NCBI GenBank assembly: GCA_002077065.1
Contig: NAJO01000002.1
Location: 1,054,001-1,118,000 of the forward strand
Reading direction: 5' to 3'
Source of the DNA: Cryoendolithus antarcticus
Taxonomy: Eukaryota > Ascomycota > Dothideomycetes > Cladosporiales > Cladosporiaceae
Length of the DNA stretch: 64,000 nucleotides
The notes beneath the pieces were generated by a model. It ran no database searches. It saw only the letters and a list, made by a program, of their open reading frames with translations, and was not told the origin of the DNA. This document shows positions 43,454-54,321 of the stretch, one piece after another. The stretch's first letter is position 1. Every line of letters starts with the position of its first letter. The position numbers were made by a program, and so were the translations under genes.

Positions 43454-46400
43454 TTGACCACGATGGCAGAAGAGCGCCTAGCCAAGCGACAGAAGACGAC
43501 CTCAGATTTCCCGGTAACATACTACGATAACATTGCGGCGGACGGGCACACACATCAGCATAATGGCGATCAGATCTTTCAAGGAACTGTTTACATGGGC
43601 TCTGAGAAATCAACTCATCAAGACCGCGGCCAACATCTCGGCGAGAGAAACAACGTCGTCTTGGACTCGCTCAGCTTCGATCACATGGATGCGCGCTACC
43701 AGGCAATCGACCCTTCGTCTGCACAGACCTGTCGGTGGCTAGTGGAACAGCCAGAATACAAGAGGTGGCGCGATCCTGCACAGTTGGAGGAGCACCATGG
43801 GTTCCTAGGGATCAAGGGGAAAGCTGGTGCAGGAAAGTCAACGCTCATGAGACATGCTCTGGACGAGCACACGGAGAAGAAAAGTAAGGATGAGCACGTG
43901 ATATCGTTCTTCTTCAATGCTCGCGGGGCAGACCTCGAGAAATCGCAATTGAGCATGTACCGATCGCTGATTCACCAGATGCTACAGCGGGCACCCTGGC
44001 AGCAAGCGTCACTGGACCCGAAGCGGATCGCACAAGCGCGGCAAGAATGGACACTGCCCGGCTTACGCAACCTCTTCCGGGAACTGATCCTGAAATCAAA
44101 ATCCTGCCCCTTGACCTGCTACATTGACGCGCTTGATGAATGTCCATTGGAGGAGGTAATCGAGCTCATTGAATTCTTCGAGGATCTCGGCGACAGCTGT
44201 ATCGAAAGATCCCGGAAGTGCTCTGTCTGCTTCTCCAGTCGCCATTATCCAGAGGTTATCATTCAGTATCGCGAGCTGCTGATACTGGAAGACCAGCCCG
44301 GCCATGCGGGTGACATTGACAGATACGTTCAGAGGCGATTGGAAGTGCAAAATCGTACTGTCAAGAAAGATTTGACCGCACAAATCAGGCAGCGGGCCAG
44401 GGGCGTTTTTCTGTGGGTCGTACTTACTGTCCGCATCTTGAACGAGGCACATCGACGGGGTCAAGCTGGGATGCTTCGAAAATGTCTTGACGACATACCT
44501 CAAGAATTGACTGCACTGTTTGAGGACATCCTCAGCCGAGGCGACACTAACGCCAATCTCATACCACTTCTACAATGGTTGTTATACTCAACACGACCGC
44601 TGAAGCGCGCAGAGCTTTATTACGCGTTGCGGAGTGTACAACCTTTTCCAAAGCCCCCAGCGGAGGATGAGTCCGAATTTCTGGATGAGCCGGCCATGGA
44701 TCGATACATTCTCGAGTCCTCTAAAGGCCTGGTCGAATTTGCTAAGGGTCAGCACGCGAGAGCTCAATTCATTCACGAATCGGTCCGAACGTATTTTGCT
44801 CAGATCGGACTGACAAATCAGCTGGACATCAAAGAAGGTGACACGCTAGATGCACGCAGCCATCTACAACTGCGTGAGTGCTGTGAAAACTACCTCGTCA
44901 CATGCGTTCAGCCACGAGCACGACTTCCTATGTTGCTGCCACTTACCCGTTCTGATGCTGGAAAGAAATTGCGCAAGCAAATCACGTCAGACTTCCCCTT
45001 CTTTGCATATACCGTGGAGTCTGTTCTCTTCCACGCTGATTTAGCTTGCGCTGTGGGCGTGGTGCAGTCGGCGGTACTTCTCAATCTTGATCTGGACCTC
45101 TGGCTTAAATACAAGAACATTCTTGAAGAAAGACAATACCGCCAACTGAGTTCACGGGCGTCGAGTGCATATATAATGAGTATAAGCGGGTGTCCTGTCC
45201 TTCTCCAGGCCGTCTTAAGTGATACAACCTCTCAAGAGACGCCGGACGAAGGTTGCACATCTCTACTTGGTGCCGCAGTGGAGTCGGACAGCGTTTCTAC
45301 TGTGCGAATACTTCTTGCACATGGAGCTGATTCCTATGCAAACGCAAGAAATCACAAGTCTTGCATTGATTTAGCGATCGAAATGCGCTCGGTCAAGATA
45401 ATAGACACCCTCCTCCATGCGGGCGTTCTCCCTGCCGGATACGTGAACCGACTGGCCGAGATGATGAGTACCATAACCAAGAGATACAAAGATGATCACG
45501 GGCCGCTGCGAGTTGTGTACCAATACCTGCAGCAGTCAGACTGGTGTTTTCGAGACTGGTCTGTGCAAGTGCTGCGTGTCGCATGCGAACTCCGTGCCAC
45601 CACTTTCGTACGTGAGCTCCTTCTTGCAGGTGGAGATGTGAATGCTTGCCCTTCGGGTTTTGACTGGTGCGCGCTATTCGATGCCTGTGCGGACGCCCAC
45701 ATCTGTCTCGTTCGTGCCCTGGTTCGACATGGAGCACTGCGAGGTCCGGCGCTAAAAGTGCTAGCCCATGCATGCCGAAGTGGCCAGTTGGACTTGGTGA
45801 ACCTGCTTCTTGAAGGCGCCGTCTCCCCATCGTTGGAACCATCTGCACTTCTGTTCGCATGCGAAGGAGGATACGGAGGAGTCGTCAACGCCCTTCTCAA
45901 GAATGACGCAGGGGCTGCTGTAAATGCGCCTGCACTCATGGCGGCGGTATATGGGAGCCATCTTGACATCGTCCGCGCTTTGTTGGCCGCGGGTGCTGAT
46001 CCAAATATAAAGGATGGATACGGGACCACAGCACTTACCGCAGCATGCAAGACTAATGACGACCAGATAGCGCACGCTTTGATTGACGCCGGGGCGGAAA
46101 TCGACGATCGACCATGTTCTGCAGTCTACTGGGCAAGCGAGCGTAATCACACAGTCACTTTGCGCAAATTACTTGAGCGAGGCTGGAGTGTCGGTCGTTC
46201 GAGACAGCCTGACTGCCGGGCCGAATATGACTGATTTTCCAACTCATATGCTGACCCCCTCCACGCCGCCTGTCGAGCAGGGAGTCTTGATGCCGCCGCG
46301 CTGCTGATCGAGTATGGGGCCGATGTGAACGCGCAGGTCGCGCACAGTGGACTGACCTACACCGCGCTTGCCGCAGTGCTCGAGGAGGAGACCGTGGACG

Positions 46401-46573
46401 CGCTGGATACGCTCACGTTCTTACTCGACAAGGGGGCAGATTTCAACGCTCCTTGCCGGGGCTGCCGAGACGCTCTCGAATTCGCAGAAGTCAGCCGGCG
46501 AAGCGAGGAGGTTGTAGACTCACTGCGCTCGCGGCGGACGCTCGTCCTAAGAGCGATGACAGCACGCGAATAA
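43454..46573 (+). CDS. NACHT-ankyrin (NLR-like) protein, in-frame TGA near the 3' end
   Basis: STAND NTPase of the kind used in fungal non-self recognition. The frame is open for 926 aa from 43454 to a TGA at 46232-46234, then continues in the same frame for 112 more residues to a stop at 46573. The N terminus (about 1-80) is His/Asn/Gly-rich (DGHTHQHNGDQIFQGTVYMG). A NACHT domain follows: Walker A GKAGAGKST (122-130), Walker B CYIDALDEC (222-230), CFSSRHYP sensor, and a winged-helix-like LQWLLYSTRPLKRAELYYAL. From about residue 620 there are ankyrin repeats. The part after the TGA contains a near-consensus repeat (DPLHAACRAGSLDAAALLIE) and another beginning TALAAVL. No acceptor exists that would remove the TGA and keep that repeat, so truncation, pseudogenisation or read-through must be considered. 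Confidence 0.85.
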
Positions 46574-46895
46574 TACAAGACGCAGACCACCTGAAAATTG
46601 CTCACGGTCGACAATGCCCATGCACACTGCGCTGCAATAACGAACAGCTGTTGATGCTACCCGTGAGAGCGCTTAGAGGAGACAACACTCTCCGACAGCG
46701 CGCATACAAAGTGCCAGTTACGGTGCTGCATGGATAAGCCCTCTTCATCACGGTGGATCGCTGAGCGGTCCGCATTCTTTGTCACCCGTATGAAGACAGT
46801 GAATTGACAGTATACACACGTTTCAGGAAGGACCTTGGCTTATAGCGCTTGTAATGTACGATCAACCAATCGCAGCTCCGATTCCAAAGTCCTCC
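46574..46895. other. Intergenic between convergent genes
   Basis: A 322-bp gap between the 3' ends of the NACHT gene and the methyltransferase gene. Nothing recognised. Confidence 0.5.
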
Positions 46896-47723
46896 CTACG
46901 CCTTCTTCCGCCCAACAACAATGTGGAAATCTGTCTTCCCCCAGTTTCCCTCGTCCACAGCCGTCTCCGCCTCCGCCACGACCTTCACCCGCTTGGCCTC
47001 CTCCAATCCCGCAATCTTCAGAATTCCAGCAAAAGCCTTGATCCCAATCCTCATAAACCTCTCCCGCCACTCCTCGACGGCATCACTCCCCACAACTCGT
47101 TCCTCCAGCTCCTCGAACCCTGCCTGCCTGCATATCTCAGGCAGCTGCGTGGCCTCATCCATCATCCGACCATGAGGCTGCAAGACAGCGAGAACATGTC
47201 TGTGCAGTACTTCAAGTCCCGAACTAGTAGAGCTGGTGGTGGGAGCGCTATAGTACGTCGGATGCGCAAAATCCGCTTCCTCCCACTGCAGATAACCGCC
47301 GGGTTTCAACATCGCCAGCAAGTTCCGAGCAGTCGTATGCCACTGCTCTCCAGCCAGACCGAGGACTAGCAACCGCACATGGACCACATCGAAAGACGAA
47401 TGATACTCAGCAGGAAGCGGGTCAAAGATGTTCAGCACGCCAAAGCTTACGTTCGAAGGGTACGTAGCAGGGAACTGTGCAGAGCTGATGTCGAGACCAG
47501 TGTACGTATGCCTAGCGTGCTCCGGCATAGCGGCAAGGTCTAAGAGCCAGGCGCCCGTGCCGGTTGCAACATCTGCAATGTGAGCTTGCTTGCCGGTAAT
47601 GGATTCAATGATGCGAGGGTGTAGGAGACTGGGGTAAGCCACTGTGGCTTTCCAGATTTGGTGTTGCTCGTCTAGACGTGCGCTTTCTGGGGCGTCGCGG
47701 GGGAGGGTGTAGGCGTCCGCCAT
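46896..47723 (-). CDS. SAM-dependent methyltransferase (class I)
   Basis: Intronless, 275 aa. The SAM-binding motif I is IADVATGTGAWLLDLA, motif II contains YTGLDISSAQFPA, and the post-motif reads LKPGGYLQWEEAD. The layout (a short N-terminal QHQIWKATVAYPSLLHP cap, then the Rossmann core) is that of the LaeA/UMTA-like fungal methyltransferases, many of which act on small molecules. No other biosynthetic gene lies beside it, so there is no support for a metabolite cluster. The substrate is unknown. Confidence 0.83.
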   Translation of the reverse strand: MADAYTLPRDAPESARLDEQHQIWKATVAYPSLLHPRIIESITGKQAHIADVATGTGAWLLDLAAMPEHARHTYTGLDISSAQFPATYPSNVSFGVLNIFDPLPAEYHSSFDVVHVRLLVLGLAGEQWHTTARNLLAMLKPGGYLQWEEADFAHPTYYSAPTTSSTSSGLEVLHRHVLAVLQPHGRMMDEATQLPEICRQAGFEELEERVVGSDAVEEWRERFMRIGIKAFAGILKIAGLEEAKRVKVVAEAETAVDEGNWGKTDFHIVVGRKKA

Positions 47724-48403
47724 GTTGGAAAAATTGCGAGAAAACCGGGGAAGTACTGCACGATTGAGCGAGGAGTGAGATTACTTAGTCTTTTGCTTGA
47801 GCACATGGTATGGCCACCCGGCGCTTTTAGCCCATCTCTATTGAGCCGCGCAATGCAGCCAGCTGACTGAGCCCGTATACGCTGTTATCACTGGGGACGA
47901 CGTAGAGCCTATGACTGTCAGCCGTGAGCTCAGGTCGGCATCGGATGTGGCTCATAGATTCCGATATTGCAGGGGGTTGCATTGTCGCTACGACAGGAAT
48001 CTGCCGTGTGTGCGCATTGGAGCATTCTGGGATCCAGCTCGACTTGATGGAAGTACACGAAGCTTTTGCAGTGCGATACGGCCTTAATCGTGTATGGAAT
48101 CGCGATTGATGCATATTGTTCACGTACCTTCTTGGACAGTAGACAGGGGAGCCACTGTCACAACCACATAGATGGTAGCACAAGAAGCGGGGGTCGCGTG
48201 GAACTTGGACGAATGCGGAATGCAGCTCGTGGGCTGCTCAGTGACAGCAAATAATTTGAGGTAGCCCTGCAGTGACCTGGTACTGAATCGTAGGAAATGC
48301 TACCGAAGGCGCTCAGCTCTTGAGACGCCAAAGCGAGAAGCTATGCGTCGGCTCAATACACACCATCCCTAGACTCAAATCTCTCTCTTTCGATAGCCAA
48401 CAT
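47724..48403. other. Intergenic
   Basis: Promoter side of the methyltransferase gene and 3' flank of the eS19 gene (both minus). No RNA gene or repeat seen. Confidence 0.5.
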
Positions 48404-49094
48404 CTACTCGTCATCGTCATCCTCCTCCTCCTCAGCCTCGACAGTGGTTTGCGCAATGCGGTCCAAATCACGCTGGCCAGACTGGGTGATGCGGCGACCT
48501 CCCTTATCCTCGTCCTGTTCGAGCACACCAATCTTCTCGAGTGCTTGGAGAACCTTGCGGTCTACGGAGCCGGAGGCATCGACGTGGTGAGATGGCTTGG
48601 AACCGCGGTTCTTGGGTCCACCGTGAACCTTGCGGAGACGGCCGACACCGACGGTCTTGCGGACGTAGATGTGACGGGCGACTGCTGCAGCGCGGATGTA
48701 GAACCTGATGGACTTGTCAGAAAGCGACTTCCGCAGCGCTATATGATAGAAGATACTCACCAGTCAATGCTCTGGGGCGGGAGCTCCTTGGCCTGGCTCG
48801 TCTTCACGGTGTCGGTCCAACCTGTAGACCAAAGTCATGTCAGCAAGCTTTCTTGAAGCGCTGCAACAGACGACGGTCCCTCGTTCCGCACGAGATTCAG
48901 GTTTCTCAATCCCAACATTGTACCATTGTCCATGACATGCCTCCTCTTTTGTGTTGGTGCGGAACTTGGGTGTCCGTCGTGGTATGCTGGTGTTACGAAC
49001 CGGGAATGGGGAGTTTTCCCTGGCGCTTGAGGAAAGCGGCGTAGCTTTCAATGAACTTGTCCGCCTGGACGTCGCGAACTGAAACACCGGGCAT
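48404..49094 (-). CDS. RPS19: 40S ribosomal protein eS19
   Basis: Three exons (49001-49094, 48761-48821, 48404-48704), with introns of 179 and 56 bp, give 151 aa. The N terminus reads MPGVSVRDVQADKFIESYAA. Core segments follow: QGKLPIPGWTDTVKTS, PQSIDWFYIRAAAVARHIYV, RKTVGVGRLRKVHGG and HHVDASGSVDRKVLQALEKI. It ends in an acidic EEEEDDDDE tail. eS19 is a small-subunit protein needed for 18S rRNA 3' maturation. The 179-bp first intron is the longest well-supported intron in the window, as is common in fungal ribosomal protein genes. Confidence 0.95.
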
Positions 49095-49526
49095 GATGGC
49101 AGTGGTGGTCGGCGATGATGGAGTGGGAGGGTGCGGTGAGGTGTCGTCGGCGATGGCTGGTCTTGCGATCGAACGCCTCCAAGCGACTTTTGCAAGGTGC
49201 GCATGCCAAGATTTGGTATCGGAGGAATGTTCGGGCCGATATCTTACGTGATCATCAACCTCTATGCCATCTCAGGCACGTGTCAAGGCCGTTCATCTTG
49301 ATGCGTCAGATGGAGTCAGGATGCCTCTGCACGCATTAGGGCGTGAACGTGGTCTGTGAAGGCAAACGTCTGCTGGTGATCTACAAACAAGAGGCTAACG
49401 TTGATTTCCGTACTTTGCTCCGACCATGACCACCGAAATGCCAAGTTCACTCGACCCATGTACATTATGAACAAGAGTGATTAAACCTTTTCATCGATAT
49501 AGTTGACCCCAATTGCTTGCCTCGAG
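49095..49526. promoter_or_regulatory. Divergent promoter, eS19 and hydrolase-phosphatase genes
   Basis: 432 bp between two start codons facing away from each other. I could not name a specific factor site. Confidence 0.5.
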
Positions 49527-51678
49527 ATGAGTGCGCTACGCCGATGGGCAAGCAGCTCGATCGAAGTCTTGCAATCGACATTGACATGGCTCACCGCGCG
49601 CAAGCAGCCTGTTGCATCTTATGGCGACGATGATGGTGAGTAGCGTCGGCTTCGACATACGCGGTACATCATCTAATGACGGACTCTAGCCGAGACCAGT
49701 GATCCTGGTCTGCTGCGCAAACATACGACGTACGAATCTTACACAACATCCATCGCGACATACCCTAGGATCAGGACGTTCTACTCGCCACACCCACAGG
49801 CTGCAAAGCTACCCACTGATCTACCACTTCTCGTCTTCATCCACGGCCTCGGTGGCTCTGTTGCTCAATTCGCGCCCCTACTTACCAGCCTCGTGAACAC
49901 TGCGCCATGTCTGGCAATCGATCTACCAGGGTGCGGGCTTAGTGATTTCAAGCCCGATGAGGCCTCAGCGTACACAACTGCTGCTTTTGCTGAGCTAGTT
50001 GCTGCTGCAGTGAAGAAGCGTCTGGTCGATGGCCAGCAAGTAGTGTTTGTAGGCCACTCAATGGGTTGCTCAATCACCGCCCTGCTGGTGTCATCTGCGT
50101 CGAAGTTGGCCCTTGATCCTGAGCTCATTGGTGGTCTCATCGCGATCGCACCACGGTCCACGCCACCGACTCCTGGGCAGGTAGGCGAATACTGTTGATA
50201 GCTTTCAGTTGACCATCGCTGACGATTCACTGCGCGACAGATGCAACTTGTCAAGAGACTGCGATGGCTGCCCGTCGTTGTGTTCGACCTTTTCCGTCTT
50301 GTCGACAACATTGGAGGCTTGAACTCTGCTAGCGTGACTCGATTCGTGGGTGCGGGTGCGGATGTGGAGACACGAAAGCTACAATCGAGGTACAATCAGC
50401 AGTCACAGTCAAAGGTAGTGCTTCGGTGAGTGATCTCTCTATGAGTGGCGTGGTCATCGCTTCAATCGGCTAGACTCGTCGCTAACCACCGGCCGACCAC
50501 AGATACATCACCGCATTGGCGCTAGGGACCGGGGGAGGGGACCCAAGCTTTCCAGGCGAAGAGGTCTGGAGCCATGTACGAGCACCGCTGTTCCTCATTG
50601 CTGCCGAATGCGATACAGTCAACACTCCTGGCGAAGCATCTGCGATTGTGGAATGGCTCACCCATACGGATCGGAAGGCGTCTGAGTCAGCTCCCGTCGA
50701 TGAGTCCACTCCGCTACTGCAGAACGGCGGTCCCGTACCGGCAGCAGTGGGAGACGTTCAGCTTGCCACGGAGCAGCTGACGACTCCACATTCCAATGGT
50801 ATCAGGCGCCCGAGTGGCCTCAAAGACCAAATCATCGACAAGCTTGACTCAAAATCACATACCTCGACGCATCACTATGCTCTCAAGAGCACAGTGTTCC
50901 CAGCACCAGCCTCCCATGGGGTCCTTTACGCCACGTCAACAGTTCGAATACTTTCCGGACTGATGCAGTCGTTTCTCTCTGCCCACGTGGACAAGCGTCT
51001 CGATCTCGGCTGGCAGCTTCAGCATCTCACTACTAGTGGTAAGTGGGATGTCAAGAACCTTGCCAAGTGGCAGAAAATCGCACCATGTTCAGAGCCGATT
51101 GCTGGTATCTTCCGAGCGACGAAGACCATGCGGGAAGTGGACGAGACGCACAATCCGAAAGCTTTTGCTGCCAGACATAGCTCTAAAGTCCTGCCTGATG
51201 GCGTGGCGATAGTAGTCGACATCTCGCACGAATCGCCAGTGTACGACCCGAAGGGCTTGGAGGCAGCGGGTATCGAGTATTACAAGTTCCCTACTGTTTC
51301 GAAGCTGCCACCTACAGCCGATGAGGTGACGAGCTTCATCAACTTGATTGATCACCTGCGAGAGTCGCCACGCTTGCAGCCAGCTGGTGCAGGACATGGA
51401 GCACAACCCGTCATAGGGGTACATTGCCACTACGGCTTCAATCGGTGAGAAGACAGCTGGATTGCGAATGATCTGCTGGCGCAACATACTAACGCTGCGA
51501 CAGTACTGGCTTCTTCATCGTCTGCTATCTTGTCGAGCGCTGTGGCTACAGGCTACAGGACGCTGTCGAAGAGTTCGGCCAAAAGCGATCACCAGGCATC
51601 AAGCACGAGCACTTCGTCAACGAGCTGTTCGTCCGCTATGCAGTGAGCCTTGAGAGACGAGGAACGATCATTCGCTGA
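49527..51678 (+). CDS. Alpha/beta hydrolase fused to a capping-enzyme-type phosphatase
   Basis: Five exons (49527-49635, 49690-50180, 50241-50425, 50503-51444, 51504-51678), with introns of 54, 60, 77 and 59 bp, close in frame at 633 aa. The N-terminal half is an alpha/beta hydrolase: LVFIHGLGGSVAQFAPLL, then nucleophile motif FVGHSMGCS, with a probable acid in IAAECDTVN. A Ser/Pro-rich insert follows (about 385-430). The C-terminal half is a cysteine phosphatase whose P-loop HCHYGFNRTG is split by the last intron. It resembles the HC-x-x-GFNRTG loop of metazoan and plant mRNA-capping triphosphatases more than ordinary tyrosine phosphatases. The preceding VVDISHESPVYD is the usual general-acid region. 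Function as a unit is unknown. The stop is 9 bp from that of the convergent GTPase gene. Confidence 0.82.
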
Positions 51679-51687
51679 GCGCAGCAT

Positions 51688-53145
51688 TCACATCTGGGTC
51701 ATGCCATCAACGAAAGTCGACACGCCGCTCGCTAACGCGGGTATGTTCATCGTCATCAACCCTAGACCTGCGGTTACAACACCACCGAGCATGGAGACCA
51801 GCGGCATTGTCGACGAAGCCTTCTCGGGCTTCGCCTGCTGTAGCTGCGCCATGTGCTGCATCTGCGCCTGCATCTGCTGCTCGTGCTGTCGCCGCTCCCA
51901 AGCAAATCGCTCTTCGAACTGCCGTTGCCGCCTCTCCAGCTCGATCTTGTCCTGCTTGGCTCGCTGTGCCTCCTCGGTCTTCTGCTGTTTGAGCGCCTGC
52001 TGGAATCTCACTTCGGCCTCTTGCCGTTTAAGATCCATCTCCTCACGCTCGATGCGATGCCGCTCGCCAGCTTCCTCCCTCTCACGCTCCAGACGCTCTG
52101 TGTTCGCCTTCGTCTCCGCGAGCTCGGCTTCTCGCCGTTCCTGCTCAGCTTGCATACGCACTTGCTCTTGGACCCAGATCTCTTTCTGCTCCTCATGCAG
52201 TCTCTGGAAAGACACTTTGAGCTCTTCTTGCGCTGCGCTGGCGGCTGCCATCCGCTTCTCTACGGCTTCGCTCTGCTCGAGCAACATCGCCGCGAGCTTA
52301 GTATCTTGGTCCTTCAAGGCATCATTATAACCCTCCTTCAATTCTGAGATTTGCTCCTGTAACTTCTCTCGGAGAATTGTAAGCTCTTTGTTCACCTCCT
52401 GGCCGGCCGCGGTGTTTTCAAGCGACTTGTTGTCATCCACCATCTCCTTCTGAATACTCAGCTGCACCGGCCCGTTCGCATCTCGTCGCTCGATGAGACT
52501 ACCGATGATGTTCATGGCGCACTCCTTCGTCCCATCATGTCGGATGACTTGGCTCCCTCGCTCCTTCATCAACCCCCACCAATCAGCTCTGCTGACCAGC
52601 TCCTTCTCGCGCGCTTCGCCAGTATCTAGCGACAAATTCGCACCCTTCAGGTTGCCCCACATGGTCGTGGCGAGTGCCACGTGCTTATAGGCATCCTCTC
52701 CGCAGAGCTTTTTGAACATCGATAAGTTCTTCAAGCTCGAACCAGACATTCTCACATCCGTAATCCGATGCAGGTAGATGATCCCACTCAATCGCACATT
52801 TTTCCTGTACGTCATGCTCAAGTAGTGCGCGACCTGCTTGAGGATGTCTGTGTCGGTTTTGTTTGTGTCGTCGAAGCCAGGTGTATCTATAAGATAGACC
52901 TTTCGTGTGTCTTTATAGGCGAAGGCGTGCAGTCTCACTTCGGCGGTCATGCTCGTTAAACTATGCCCAATCTCGGCTTCGCCGTCGGCGAGTAGGGAGA
53001 TGAAAGTTGATTTTCCCGAGCCAGTTATGCCCATGACCGCTATGAGAATGTCATTCGGGCCCAGCTCGGCGAGGTCTTCGTCAGGGGTTTCTTGAGGAGT
53101 GGGGATGGGGGGCGAAGAATCGGCCATGTCGTTGATCGGTGTCAA
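51688..53145 (-). CDS. AIG1/GIMAP-like GTPase with long coiled coil (paralogue 1)
   Basis: Intronless, 485 aa (an alternative Met lies at 53127). G1 is GITGSGKST (39-47), G3 is DTPGFDDT, and the segment SGIIYLHRITDVRMSGSSLK leads to MFKKLCG and VALATTMW (G4-like position). A highly charged coiled coil (about 240-430, many Glu/Arg/Gln) follows. The C terminus is hydrophobic (PLVSMLGGVVTAGLGLMTMN), possibly a membrane anchor. Fungal members of this P-loop group are expanded and mostly unstudied; plant AIG1 and animal GIMAP relatives act in immunity. It pairs with a related GTPase on the opposite strand at 54.3 kb. Confidence 0.83.
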   Translation of the reverse strand: MTPINDMADSSPPIPTPQETPDEDLAELGPNDILIAVMGITGSGKSTFISLLADGEAEIGHSLTSMTAEVRLHAFAYKDTRKVYLIDTPGFDDTNKTDTDILKQVAHYLSMTYRKNVRLSGIIYLHRITDVRMSGSSLKNLSMFKKLCGEDAYKHVALATTMWGNLKGANLSLDTGEAREKELVSRADWWGLMKERGSQVIRHDGTKECAMNIIGSLIERRDANGPVQLSIQKEMVDDNKSLENTAAGQEVNKELTILREKLQEQISELKEGYNDALKDQDTKLAAMLLEQSEAVEKRMAAASAAQEELKVSFQRLHEEQKEIWVQEQVRMQAEQERREAELAETKANTERLEREREEAGERHRIEREEMDLKRQEAEVRFQQALKQQKTEEAQRAKQDKIELERRQRQFEERFAWERRQHEQQMQAQMQHMAQLQQAKPEKASSTMPLVSMLGGVVTAGLGLMTMNIPALASGVSTFVDGMTQM

Positions 53146-54321
53146 CGATGCTGTGGTCGATCTCTCGAGGTATACGCCCTCTTGCTTATGCTCCTGCGCG
53201 AACCACCCGGGTACGACGAACTAACGTGAGATGCTGCCGAGATGTCTGACAACGATCTTCGACGTGGACGAGTGGCAAGAGGACGGGAGTAAATGGGTGA
53301 AAGCAAACGAGTGGATTGCAGCACTGAGTATTTTTGAGTGGTTGTAGACGAGTAGCACAGCCCTCCTTTCAGTGCCAATGCCAGCGACACAGCCTGGCCG
53401 TTGGAACTGTGATGTTATGACATGGGAGACAAAGAGAATCAGACGTACCTTTCCTCCCACATCATCGTGATGAGACTGCGGCTCCTGCAGCGCATCCGGC
53501 GCCATTGCGACTTTGTGCATCCGTAAGCAAGCCCATGAAAGCCATACGTGTGGTCGGAGTTTTCGAGACAGCCTCGCGTGATCGGAGCGGAGCGCGCTTT
53601 CACGTGGCACAAGCTATTGAGGGCTTGCATGCGGGTGGCTGCTTGTAAGCCTTGCTATTCGCTCATTCAGGCCCGCCAAGGCTCTCCCAAGCACGACTCG
53701 CTTCCTTTTGGAACAGCAAGCGACCTCACCCCCCACTCCACGAAGCCCATTTCGCTCTAAAGAGTGCTTGGTGTCACCGGCTTTGTGCTGGTATGCTGCG
53801 AGCATCGCCTGACGGCACTTCCGGGGCGTCCCTAGATATGAATACCCGTGGCCTGATGTGATGAGATGCAGATGCCACATCCGTTCCGAGGGGTGGAAGG
53901 CTTGGTCTCCTGCACGCCGACCTGCGTCCGAATATGGCGATGGCGGTCTAGTCGCACGCTAAGCTGATTCTCTTGCTGAGGGCATGCAATTGGCTTGTTC
54001 GCTGGCCAGCGATGCATGGTCCGTTGCCACGGCTCTGTTCTGCACCTACAATACTCACTTGCGTTGATGCGACAGCATCGTAATAGCAGTGACTGCTGTA
54101 CTGACCGGGTGTGAAGTCACTAGACCATATCCCATTCAGTATCATAAGAATCAAATTGCAACCTCGCTGGCCAAGATCCCTCAAATCTCACGACACCAAT
54201 CAAGGCTTGACGCTGAAGTTTGTTCCTTCGGACGTTCGTAAATGCAGGAGTGAAGATCTATTCCGCCAAAAGTTCGAATGCGCAGGCAGAACTTCTCGTC
54301 AGAGCAGCAGCGACGCTCAGC
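53146..54321. promoter_or_regulatory. Divergent upstream region of the two GTPase genes
   Basis: About 1.2 kb between the two paralogous GTPase starts. Short frames occur on both strands without recognisable content. It should contain both promoters; no motif could be named. Confidence 0.45.

Noticed and set aside
46896..47723. Secondary-metabolite cluster around the LaeA-like methyltransferase
   Set aside because: No synthase, oxidase or cluster-type transporter lies nearby; the neighbours are an NLR-like gene and a ribosomal protein gene.
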